Below are positions 26,165-34,012 of a stretch of DNA of 42,298 nt, piece by piece. Made by a program: the position numbers and the translations under genes. The notes under the pieces are model-generated. The model did not search any database. It saw nothing but the letters and a program-made list of their open reading frames with translations, and was not told the origin of the DNA. Origin of the DNA: Terriglobia bacterium (GTDB taxonomy: Bacteria > Acidobacteriota > Terriglobia > Acidiferrales > UBA7541); contig JAIQFB010000040.1 in the NCBI GenBank assembly GCA_020073485.1, positions 1 through 42,298 of the forward strand, written 5' to 3'. Each line of letters opens with the position of its first letter. The first letter of the stretch is position 1.

Positions 26165-26524
26165 ATGGGCCTGTTTTCCCGAATATTTGGAGCCAAGGGC
26201 GGCGCGCCGGCGAATCCTCCGGTGCAGGAGGTCGAAGTGTACTTTTCCTATGGCTCCACGAACTTCCAGCACCTGTATGCGCTCGAGGATGTAATCCGGC
26301 ATGCAATTTCCGATGCGGCCGTCGGCAAATACGAAGGCCACGATGTTTCCGCCGACGGAAGCGACGGTTATTATTATTTGTACGGGCCGGACGCCGAGGC
26401 CATTTATCGCGTAATTAGTCCCGTACTGGCCACCTCCAGTTTCATGACCGGCGCCACCGTGACGTTGTGGTTCGGCCCGCGCAAGTGGCGAACCCCCAAG
26501 CGTGTCATCCACCTCCCCGCCTGA
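26165..26524 (+). CDS. Hypothetical protein, conserved-looking
   Basis: 119 residues. After a basic N-terminus (MGLFSRIFGAKGG), it forms a compact alpha/beta domain: VEVYFSYGSTNFQHLYALED, DGYYYLYGPDAEAIYRVISPVL, TGATVTLWFGPRKW. I do not recognise a named family. GAGG lies 4 bases before the ATG. It sits between the divergent glcDEF promoter and the 2-hydroxyacid dehydrogenase, but nothing shows a role in that pathway. Confidence 0.6.
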   Translation: MGLFSRIFGAKGGAPANPPVQEVEVYFSYGSTNFQHLYALEDVIRHAISDAAVGKYEGHDVSADGSDGYYYLYGPDAEAIYRVISPVLATSSFMTGATVTLWFGPRKWRTPKRVIHLPA

Positions 26525-26664
26525 CCTGGCCCGCGGATTCGTTGGTGTCCGAATCTGGGCGACATTCTAAAATACGCGTACAGCCGCCGAACGCCACGCA
26601 GCCCGTTTCAACGTGCGGCAGCTGTGTTACCCTTCGGTGTTGATTTTCAGATTGGGGCCGGGAC

Positions 26665-27648
26665 GTGAGCAAACCAAAATTATTTTCCACGCACGTTTTG
26701 TTTGAAGAGCCGCGCCGCCGACTGGCGGAACATTTCGATGTGGAATACTGGACGGGAAGCGAGCGGCCGTCGCGACCGGAAGTATTGCAGCGCGTCGCGG
26801 GCAAGGGCGCGCTCATCTGCCTGCTCACCGAAAGAGTGGATCAGGAACTGCTCGACGCCGCAGGTCCAAACCTGCGGATTGTCGCCAATGTGGCGGTCGG
26901 CTACGACAATATCGATGTGCCGGCTTGCACGGAGCGGAAAATCGCCGTGAGCAACACGCCGGGCGTGCTCGATGAAACCACCGCCGATTTTACCTGGGCG
27001 CTTCTGATGGCCGTGGCCCGCCGCCTGGTCGAGGGCGACCGGCTGGCGCGCTCGGGCGGGTGGCTGCAGTGGAATTTTGACCTGCTGTGCGGCACCGACA
27101 TCTGGGGAAAAACCCTGGGCATCATCGGATTGGGGCGCATTGGCCGGGCCGTGGCCCGCCGCGCTTCGGGATTTGGCATGCGCGTGATCTACAACAGCAC
27201 TTCGCGCGCGCCCGCCGAGATCGAACAGGAATTGCATGCGGAATATTTGACTCAGGAACAAGTTCTGCGGCAGGCCGATTTTTTATCCTTGCACGTTCCG
27301 CTCAACCAGAAGACCCGCGGCCTGATCGGTCGCGAGCAACTCGCAAAAATGAAGAAGACGGCGTTTCTGGTCAATACCACGCGCGGGCCGGTGGTACAGG
27401 AAGCCGCGCTTGTCCAGGCACTGGAGGATGGCGTGATTGCCGGCGCGGCGCTCGATGTGTTTGAGCGCGAACCCCTGATCAGCGACGGCTTGCGGCGCGA
27501 CAACGTCGTACTTGCGCCTCATCTCGGCTCCGCCTCGATCGAAACACGCACGAAGATGGCCATGATCGCCGCCGAAAATGCCATCGCCTTTTTTGCCGGG
27601 AAACGTCCGCCGACGATCCTGAATCCGGAAGTCTGGCCGAGGAGTTAG
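26665..27648 (+). CDS. D-2-hydroxyacid dehydrogenase (glyoxylate/hydroxypyruvate reductase type)
   Basis: 327 residues. Nucleotide-binding GLGRIG at 155-160; catalytic set R240 (NTTRG), E269 (FEREP) and H286 (APHLGSA). VAVGYDNIDVPACTERKI and TPGVLDETTADF are typical of the GyaR/GhrB subgroup, which reduces glyoxylate to glycolate or hydroxypyruvate to D-glycerate. With glcDEF and a glycerate kinase nearby, hydroxypyruvate-to-glycerate is the attractive role, but the direction and substrate are inference. GTG start at 26665 with a weak GGGG-rich ribosome site. Confidence 0.9.
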   Translation: MSKPKLFSTHVLFEEPRRRLAEHFDVEYWTGSERPSRPEVLQRVAGKGALICLLTERVDQELLDAAGPNLRIVANVAVGYDNIDVPACTERKIAVSNTPGVLDETTADFTWALLMAVARRLVEGDRLARSGGWLQWNFDLLCGTDIWGKTLGIIGLGRIGRAVARRASGFGMRVIYNSTSRAPAEIEQELHAEYLTQEQVLRQADFLSLHVPLNQKTRGLIGREQLAKMKKTAFLVNTTRGPVVQEAALVQALEDGVIAGAALDVFEREPLISDGLRRDNVVLAPHLGSASIETRTKMAMIAAENAIAFFAGKRPPTILNPEVWPRS

Positions 27649-27728
27649 CTGGCATTTCTCAGGAATGAGGCCTGTTTTTGTATTCATGAATCGCGCAAAT
27701 TTCATGACGTTGAAATGCGGAGCGGCTT

Positions 27729-27808
27729 TTGGTGGCACAGGCTTCAGCCTGTGTACTTTTCGTGTGCAAGAAGATCTAAACCGCACTGGCTAAAGCCTGT
27801 GCCACCAA
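27729..27808. repeat. Large REP-like inverted repeat, 16-base perfect arms
   Basis: TTGGTGGCACAGGCTT (27729-27744) and AAGCCTGTGCCACCAA (27793-27808) are perfect 16-base inverted repeats. The left arm also folds as CACAGGCT-TC-AGCCTGTG (27736-27753). It lies between the dehydrogenase gene and glcG. The core GGCTTCAGCC recurs at 28355-28374. Confidence 0.75.
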
Positions 27809-27910
27809 TCCGCATGCTTTGCAGCCTCGCAGGAAGCAAGGGAGCGCAAAAAGTCGTACGGAGTATTTGTCGATGATGCACGGATCGCCGATCCCTGGGA
27901 GAGCAAAAAC

Positions 27911-28342
27911 ATGCCCTACGTAACGACCAATCATCCGAAACTTACTCTTGAAGGCGCCGAAGCGGTTCTGTCCGCCGCGAAGGAACACGCCGCCCGCATC
28001 GGCGTGCCCATGAATATCGCCATTGTCGATGACGGCGGCCACATGCTGGCGTTTGCCAGGATGGACGGCGCGAAACTCTCCTCGATCGACATTGCAATGA
28101 ATAAAGCCATCGCTGCAGCGATCCGCCGGCAGGCCACCGGGCCGGCGCGCTCAGGCGACGAAATAAACGCGTTGGTATCGCTCGGCCTGGCCATCGGCAG
28201 CCACGCGCGCCAGACGCCGATCCGCGGCGGCATTCCCCTGGAAGCCAACGGCGAATGCGTCGGCGCGATTGGCGTCAGCGCGGGCACCGAAGACCAGGAC
28301 GTCGAAGTCGCACGCGCCGGCGTGGCTGCATTCGGGAAGTAA
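27911..28342 (+). CDS. glcG: GlcG/HbpS-like protein
   Basis: 143 residues, one GlcG/HbpS (DUF336) domain: LTLEGAEAVLSAAKEHAARIG, then NIAIVDDGGHMLAFARMDGA and the C-terminal RGGIPLEANGECVGAIGVSAGT with EDQDVEVARAG. The family is often encoded beside glycolate oxidase genes; HbpS binds heme and senses oxidative stress, while the role of GlcG is not settled. No signal peptide. GGGAGAG lies 7 bases before the start. REP-like hairpins flank it on both sides. Confidence 0.9.
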   Translation: MPYVTTNHPKLTLEGAEAVLSAAKEHAARIGVPMNIAIVDDGGHMLAFARMDGAKLSSIDIAMNKAIAAAIRRQATGPARSGDEINALVSLGLAIGSHARQTPIRGGIPLEANGECVGAIGVSAGTEDQDVEVARAGVAAFGK

Positions 28343-28354
28343 TGAATATGAGTA

Positions 28355-28374
28355 GCGCAGGCTTCAGCCTGCGC
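28355..28374. repeat. REP-like hairpin, same family
   Basis: GCGCAGGCT (28355-28363), TC, AGCCTGCGC (28366-28374): a perfect 9-base stem containing the same GGCTTCAGCC core as the element at 27729. It lies in the ~105 bases between glcG and the glycerate kinase and may attenuate or stabilise the joint transcript. Confidence 0.65.
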
Positions 28375-28449
28375 ATCGTTCGGGCGCCGGAAAAGGAAAA
28401 GCGCCCGCGGCGCCGACCATTGCAATTGCGCACGAATCCTGGCGAGTGA

Positions 28450-29760
28450 ATGACCGACCTCAAACAAACTGCGCTCGAAATCGCCCGCGAAACTTTGGCG
28501 GCGATCGATATTCCCGCGACGCTGCGGCGCAAACTCGCGCGCTCGGACTCGCGTATCCGCGTGAACAACGCGGACCTGGACCTCGCTGCGTTCCAACGCA
28601 TATTTGTTATTTCCATCGGCAAGGCCTCCGTGGCCATGGCCCGCGGGATTACCGAAACGCTTTCGCCGGACTTTCCTGCGTCGGGCATCATTGTCGCGCC
28701 CGCGCTTGACGGGAGCGCGCCGCCGGGATTTCGCGCGATGATAGCGGGGCATCCGCTGCCCGATGAAGGCAGTTTCGCCGCGGGCCGCGCCATTCTGGAC
28801 TTGCTGGCCACGACCGGTGAACACGATCTGGTTTTCTTTCTCCTGTCCGGCGGAGGCTCCGCGATGGTCGAGCAACCTCTCGATCCGCGCGTGACGCTTA
28901 GGGAAGTACAGGAATTGAACCGCACCCTGGTGACCTGCGGGGCCTCGATCGATGAAATCAACGCCGTGCGGAAACATCTTTCGGCCGTGAAGGGCGGACG
29001 ATTGGCGGTGGCGGCGGCGGCAATGAAGGTCACGCTTGGCGTCACCGACGTACCCGAAGGGCAGGAGTCGGCGCTCGCCTCGGGCCCGACTCTTCCCGAC
29101 CCCACCACCGTGCGCGATGCCTGCGCGGTGGTCGGCCGCTACGGCCTGCTGGCGAAGCTGCCCACGCCCTTTCGGTTGCGATTTGAAAATCCCGAGACGA
29201 TTCCGGAAACGCCCAAGGCAGCGAACCCCGCGTTTGCCCGCGCCAAATTTCAAATTGTGCTCGGCCGGCACGACCTGTTTCATCCCGCGCATCGCGCGGC
29301 CGAAGCCGCGGAATTCGTCACCATGTGCGACAACACCACCGACAACTGGCCGGTCGCCAAGGCCACGGATTTTTTGCTGGAGCAACTGGCCGCGCTGAAG
29401 CGCGCCAATCCCGGCAAGTCCGTGGCCGTCATCGCCGATGGCGAAGTCAGTTCCCCGGTGACGGGCAACGGTGTCGGCGGACGAAATCTTGCGTTTGTTC
29501 TCGATTGCGTTCCGAAAATCGCGGGCAGGCAAATCGCCGTACTCAGCGTGGGCACCGACGGGATCGACGGTTCAAGCCCGGCGGCAGGCGGGGTCGCCGA
29601 CGGCAAAACCCTGGCGCGCGCGCTGGCCCAGGGTCTCGACCCCGCGGATTATTTTCGCCGCAGCGATTCCTACACTTTTTTTCAGAAGTTGGGCGACGCG
29701 GTCACGACTGGGCCAACGGGAAATAATCTTCGGGATCTTCGCATCCTTCTGGCTGATTAG
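28450..29760 (+). CDS. Glycerate 2-kinase (MOFRL/DUF4147 family)
   Basis: 436 residues. The N-terminal domain has VISIGKASVAMARG, then AGHPLPDEGSFAAGR, FFLLSGGGSAM and NAVRKHLSAVKGGRLA, all hallmarks of the GckA/TtuD glycerate kinases. The C-terminal MOFRL domain shows GVGGRNLAF and SVGTDGIDGSSPAAGGVAD. It phosphorylates D-glycerate to 2-phosphoglycerate, feeding carbon from hydroxypyruvate into lower glycolysis. It follows glcG on the same strand. Confidence 0.93.
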   Translation: MTDLKQTALEIARETLAAIDIPATLRRKLARSDSRIRVNNADLDLAAFQRIFVISIGKASVAMARGITETLSPDFPASGIIVAPALDGSAPPGFRAMIAGHPLPDEGSFAAGRAILDLLATTGEHDLVFFLLSGGGSAMVEQPLDPRVTLREVQELNRTLVTCGASIDEINAVRKHLSAVKGGRLAVAAAAMKVTLGVTDVPEGQESALASGPTLPDPTTVRDACAVVGRYGLLAKLPTPFRLRFENPETIPETPKAANPAFARAKFQIVLGRHDLFHPAHRAAEAAEFVTMCDNTTDNWPVAKATDFLLEQLAALKRANPGKSVAVIADGEVSSPVTGNGVGGRNLAFVLDCVPKIAGRQIAVLSVGTDGIDGSSPAAGGVADGKTLARALAQGLDPADYFRRSDSYTFFQKLGDAVTTGPTGNNLRDLRILLAD

Positions 29761-29885
29761 AGGCGCGGGCTTTCCATACGCTTACGAAATGCCGGGACAC
29801 CGCATTTCCGAACCCGATCAACCGGGCTCTTTGAATCATCGTGCAATGCCCCGCCGCGGGCCGCAATTTTCCCCGGGCCGCGATC

Positions 29886-30422
29886 CTAGCGCAGCGGCTT
29901 CGGCCACCAGCTCACAAAGCCGTCCTTGTTCGGCATTTTCACGCGCGGCAGCGACTTGGCGTCAAGCACCGCGTCCGGCGGAACGATTCCGTCGATGGAC
30001 AGCAGATACGCGGTGACGGCGTAGACTTCGTCGTTGGTCAATGATTGCGGCGATGCGATGGGCATGGCCCGGCGAATATAATCAAACAGCGTGGTGGCGG
30101 CAGGCCAATAACTTGCCGAAGTCTTCACCGGCTTGGCTGACGCGAGCGTACCCACGCCTCCGGTGAGCTGATCCTGCGGCTTGCCCGCGCCCTTCGCGCC
30201 ATGGCACACCTCGCAGTTCCTTGCGTACACCGCGGCGCCGGCCGAAACCGATCCGCTGCCCGGAGGAAGTCCCCGGCCGTCGGGCCACACCGTGATGTCC
30301 GCTTTTCGAATCTCCTCGGGTGTCAAAGCACGTCCAAGGTTCGGCCCTTGCGCGCCGCACACGGCCGGGAACAAGCAAAGCGCCACTGCCGAACAAAGAA
30401 CCCCGATTTTAAGCATAGACAT
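29886..30422 (-). CDS. Mono-heme cytochrome c, partner of the sulfite dehydrogenase
   Basis: 178 residues with a signal peptide (about 1-24). Single heme site C70-E-V-C73-H74, with axial Met in RRAMPIASP (M120). The N-terminal LTPEEIRKADITVWPDGRGLP and YARNCEVCHG match the cytochrome subunits that accompany SoxC/SorA enzymes. It would take electrons from sulfite oxidation in the periplasm. It overlaps the 3' end of the dehydrogenase gene by 14 bases (or 8 if started at the second ATG). Confidence 0.87.
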   Translation of the reverse strand: MSMLKIGVLCSAVALCLFPAVCGAQGPNLGRALTPEEIRKADITVWPDGRGLPPGSGSVSAGAAVYARNCEVCHGAKGAGKPQDQLTGGVGTLASAKPVKTSASYWPAATTLFDYIRRAMPIASPQSLTNDEVYAVTAYLLSIDGIVPPDAVLDAKSLPRVKMPNKDGFVSWWPKPLR

Positions 30423-31704
30423 TTTTCACCGTCCCATCGGCTTCAATTCCCCAGGCCTGTATGCCGTTGAAGTGGTATCCCTGCCCCGGCACAAATTGCG
30501 CGACCCAGTCCGCACGCGAAGGCTGGACGTCTCCGGTCTCGTCAGTAGCGCGGCTCATCAGGGTGGATGGCTGCCCCTTCCAATCCCACGGGAGGCGGAA
30601 CCGCGTCAGGGCCATTGGCAGTACCGGTGCGTTCAGCGCCGCAAGTTCCCAGGTTTTTCCGGCATCCTTGGACACTTCCACTTTCGCGATCCGCCCCGCT
30701 CCCGACCACGCCAGGCCGGAGATTTCATACCATCCCGGGCCCTGCAGATTCATTCCGAACGACGGCTTTAGGATCAGGGATTTTGCGCCCATGGGAAACA
30801 TGAACTGGCGGGCCTTGCCGCCGGGCATCAATTCAGTGTAATGCGAGGTCTCGTCGCGGGCGTCCACGGGTACGTCGGTGACGTTCAGGCGGCGAATCCA
30901 CTTCACATTCATGTTACCTTCAAAGCCCGGCAGCAGCAGGCGCATCGGGTAGCCTTGTTCCGGGCGAATGGCTTCGCCGTTTTGAAACAACGCAATCATG
31001 GCGTCGTCCATGCATTTCTCGAGCGGAATGCTGCGGCTCATGGCGGCCGCATCGGCGCCCTCCGCGATCACCCATTTTGCTCCGGGTGCCACGCCGGCTT
31101 CGTTCAGCAACGTGGCCAGCCGCACGCCGGTCCATTCCGAGCCGGACAGCAGGCCGTTCAGCTCGCCGGAGGTCGCTTGCGGGGGCTGCGCCTGGTTATA
31201 TCCCCCGCTGTTGCCGGAGCACTCAATGAAGCGGATATGCGTTTCCATGGGATAGCGCGCCAGTACATCGGTGGAAAAAGCGAGCGGCCGTTTCACCATT
31301 CCATGAATGAGCAGTTCGTGCTGCGACGGGTCAATGTCCGGGACGCCGTTATGGTGCCGCTCAAAATGCAGTCCCGCCGGCGTGATCGTTCCTTCCAGCC
31401 GTTGCAAGGGAGTTCGCGAAACACCCGTGCCGGGGCGGCCCGGCGGGTTCGCAATCGTGCGCTGAACTTTCTCCTGCCATTTGGATGGCGTGCCGTACGG
31501 GGAAAAGGAACGTCCCGGTGTCTTCATCCATTCCGGAGCATTCGCACCGATGCTGTCGTCAGCCTGGGCAATGCCCACACTTGCAGCGGCAGCCCCCGCG
31601 GAAAGCAGCGCTCCCCGCAACAGCGCACGCCGGCCCAGCAGACCCTTTCCGGGAACGGGTTCTTTCCCCATTTTCGCGGCATCTTTCTTTTCGGAATTCT
31701 TCAC
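30409..31704 (-). CDS. soxC: SoxC-like molybdenum sulfite dehydrogenase
   Basis: 431 residues. A Tat-type signal (GRRALLRGALLSAGAAAASV, twin Arg at 25-26) implies folded export. The sulfite-oxidase domain has the molybdenum-ligand Cys in FIECSGNSGG (C162), then HGMVKRPLAFS and RLLLPGFEGNMNVKWIRRL. The C-terminal Mo-co dimerisation domain has AWSGAGRIAKVEVSKDAG. It oxidises sulfite (SorA-like) or acts in sulfur oxidation (SoxC); no soxAXYZ or soxB genes are present, so a stand-alone sulfite dehydrogenase is more likely. Co-transcribed with its cytochrome. Confidence 0.9.
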   Translation of the reverse strand: MKNSEKKDAAKMGKEPVPGKGLLGRRALLRGALLSAGAAAASVGIAQADDSIGANAPEWMKTPGRSFSPYGTPSKWQEKVQRTIANPPGRPGTGVSRTPLQRLEGTITPAGLHFERHHNGVPDIDPSQHELLIHGMVKRPLAFSTDVLARYPMETHIRFIECSGNSGGYNQAQPPQATSGELNGLLSGSEWTGVRLATLLNEAGVAPGAKWVIAEGADAAAMSRSIPLEKCMDDAMIALFQNGEAIRPEQGYPMRLLLPGFEGNMNVKWIRRLNVTDVPVDARDETSHYTELMPGGKARQFMFPMGAKSLILKPSFGMNLQGPGWYEISGLAWSGAGRIAKVEVSKDAGKTWELAALNAPVLPMALTRFRLPWDWKGQPSTLMSRATDETGDVQPSRADWVAQFVPGQGYHFNGIQAWGIEADGTVKNVYA

Positions 31705-32473
31705 GTTTGCCCCTGTCTGCGCCTCGCAACAGCACGGCTGGAAATGGTTTAAAAAAATGGCGCCATCGGAAGTCGATCCGAAACGGTACCAGCGCGCAAA
31801 AACTCTTGCAATATCTATCTAAACGAATAATAGAAAATGGCGGGCTGAAAATAATGCAAAGGCGTCTCATCCGAAATCCCGGTGAAAAGACGGCCTGCCG
31901 TCCGGAGCCTCGGCGAAGGATGGCGGAGGATGCAGTCTCTCGCGAACTCCTCTCCGCCAAATTCCCTGGTAACAGGGATAAATACAGGGAATTTTGCACC
32001 CTCATTCGCAATTCCTAGGAGATATGTCCCGGCCGGAGAGTACCTTAGCGAAAAAACTGGGTTCTTCCAACGAATTAGAACAGGATTAATTAGGGAATAA
32101 ACAGGGAACGCAAATTCCCTGATAGGGGGTTCTTGGAAAATTAAGTAACACCTGTCAGTTGCTGGGATGCTCAACTGATTGGATGCCCGGGAGCCAGTAT
32201 CCTAAGGCCTCCCTCCGTTTTGGTAGAGCCATAAATTAGCACTTCGGGAGGTCCTGAACATCGGAACCTTACACACATAGGGGCGGTGGGGATCGAAACT
32301 ACGTAGGGACAGTAATTTCAGGGAGTTACAAGGAATGCCCGGGAATGCAAAGTTAGCACCGGCGCTCCGTCCATTGTGTCTGTCCCTCGCGTCGCCCATC
32401 ACCCGAGGGAGACGACACCGTGGTGTTGGCTGGCCTGACTGACATACAATAGCCGCGCTTTGGGAGTGTCGCA
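31705..32473. other. 770-base non-coding stretch with a possible dispersed decayed element
   Basis: No credible gene. Between about 31917 and 32140 the words AACAGGGATA, ACAGGGAATTTTGCA, ATTAGGGAATAAACAGGG and CAAATTCCCTGATA recur in a loose pattern. From memory this resembles a decayed dispersed element known from alphaproteobacterial genomes, but I cannot confirm it here. TGGCGGAG (31921-31928) and CTCCGCCA (31952-31959) form an inverted repeat within it. The stretch separates the GC-rich core from the lower-GC right flank. Confidence 0.5.
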
Positions 32474-33556
32474 ATGACCGAGACACACGCTGATGAAATT
32501 CAAATCGCGCGAACTTTTAATCACGACCTTCTCATTCGGAAGAGCGACCAGGATGCCGCCGCGCTCCGTTGGCCTGCTATCGCCCACGTTCTCGTCAACG
32601 CGGAGCTCATTCGCACATTCACGCGGCATGAGAAGCGGGCTAAGATTCAGAAGCGTGTTGTACAGTTCCTTGGCTCGGCTGCTGTGTTAATGATGCTCGG
32701 CGCACTGCTCGGGTACGTCACCGCACTCTGGGTCGCGCCACCAGGCTCCGACCGGCACATCCCATATTTGGGCGTTCTTTCGGAGATCAGCGCCCTCGGA
32801 GCTCTCGTCTTGGCGGTGTTGGCTTCCCGTTATGGACCTGTGCGACGACGCTGGCTGAAAAATCGCTTCATCACCGAAGTGCTCAGGCAGTGGCACTTCC
32901 GGCGTCTGTTGGACGGCGAAGCCGTTGAATGCAGTATCGACGCGCAAGCTCAGTCTGTCACGGCACGCGATGCCGCGTTGTCGAAACTCATCCACGACCT
33001 AGCGGGCAACGTCGGTGAGAAGATGGACGAATTGTCGCAGTTCCGGCGCGATTCGCTCGGGCCTATTCCGCATTCACGACTTCCCAAAGCCCCTCAGATG
33101 CGGACCCAGTTGCTCGATGCATATCGCGCCCTCAGGCTAGACCACCAGCGGGACTTCGCGGTCTACAAGCTTTCCGCGGAGGACAAGACATTCGCGGGCC
33201 TGTCATTGGGAGCGTTGTCGACCCTGACCGAGCAACTGGCTGGAACGACCCTCGTCCTCGCACTGACGTGCTCCGTTGCGAGACTGTTTGTTGAGTTCGC
33301 GTGGTCGCCCATGGCGGCTGTGTCGCTGGCGATGACCGGCGTAGCAGTGCGGGCTTGGCGCGATGGCTTCGCCTTGGAACCGGAGCGCGAGCGGTATCAA
33401 GAGATGGTCCACGAGCTCGAGTTGCTCACCGCACGCTGGGAGAATACGGTGGACGATGAGCAGCGGTTTCGCATCGCAGAGGAAGTCGAAAGAGCCGGTC
33501 TTGAAGAACTTCGCTCGTTCATTCGCTCACACGAGCGAGCGCAATTCTTGGTCTAA
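32474..33556 (+). CDS. Four-TM protein resembling a tandem SLATT effector
   Basis: 360 residues. Two separate pairs of membrane helices: about 63-87 with 99-118, and about 248-270 with 278-295, with soluble helical segments between and after. Helix 2 is followed by RRRWLKNRFITEVLRQWHFRRLL, and helix 4 by RAWRDGFALE and a long charged helix (RYQEMVHELELLTARW). Both follow the pattern of SLATT (SMODS/SLOG-associating two-TM) domains, predicted pore-forming effectors of nucleotide-activated immunity; tandem SLATT proteins are known. Assignment is by pattern only. GGGAG 7 bases upstream supports the start. A truncated second copy and a TIR protein gene follow. Confidence 0.55.
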   Translation: MTETHADEIQIARTFNHDLLIRKSDQDAAALRWPAIAHVLVNAELIRTFTRHEKRAKIQKRVVQFLGSAAVLMMLGALLGYVTALWVAPPGSDRHIPYLGVLSEISALGALVLAVLASRYGPVRRRWLKNRFITEVLRQWHFRRLLDGEAVECSIDAQAQSVTARDAALSKLIHDLAGNVGEKMDELSQFRRDSLGPIPHSRLPKAPQMRTQLLDAYRALRLDHQRDFAVYKLSAEDKTFAGLSLGALSTLTEQLAGTTLVLALTCSVARLFVEFAWSPMAAVSLAMTGVAVRAWRDGFALEPERERYQEMVHELELLTARWENTVDDEQRFRIAEEVERAGLEELRSFIRSHERAQFLV

Positions 33557-33587
33557 CGGAATCCACGTTGGCAGCCCGGCTTTTGTT

Positions 33588-33842
33588 TTGGGGAATCACA
33601 GTGGCATTGCATTAGTTCTGGCTATTCTGAGCGCGACCTGCCGAGCATATCGGGCCCGTTACACCTTACCAGACGAATATGAATCCTATGAAGGATACTG
33701 CGATCGCGTCCGAGAATTGAAGGCCGTTTTCGACGGAGTTTCGAGCGACCATGAAAAACTGTTCCAACTACAGCTTTTGGAGGAGGAGGCCGAATTGGTC
33801 CGGTATCTCCGAATGAAATTGCGAGCTACCTTTGTTTTGTGA
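33588..33842 (+). pseudogene. Truncated second copy of the SLATT-like C-terminal module
   Basis: 84 residues in a frame different from the upstream gene. After a hydrophobic segment (GIALVLAILSATCRAYR), it aligns without large gaps to the end of the preceding protein: RAYRARYTL against RAWRDGFAL, then a helix with ELKAV against ELLTA, and LRATFVL against ERAQFLV at the terminus. It lacks the first ~280 residues and has only a weak TTG as start. It looks like the remainder of a tandem duplicate after deletion; a short expressed protein is not excluded. Confidence 0.5.
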
Positions 33843-34012
33843 GACCGAGTGCTCGGGGAAACGTATGTGGGTGTTCATTTCAAACCATTCGAACGATTGG
33901 AGCATGGCCGTTCGGGACGACGACTCGCCCGGTTGATGTGCCGTCGATACGTTCTCCATAACTGGCTGCGAGGTATACGTTTCGGCGTGAGTGTGATATA
34001 TGGCCGTTTTAT

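Noticed and set aside
27931-29532. 533-residue minus-strand frame opposite glcG and the glycerate kinase
   Set aside because: Spans two real genes on the other strand and has the Arg/His/Gly bias of an antisense frame.
31917-32140. Homing-endonuclease-type target (AACAGGGATAA words)
   Set aside because: Only partial resemblance to the known I-SceI site; better explained by the repeat pattern of the surrounding decayed element.
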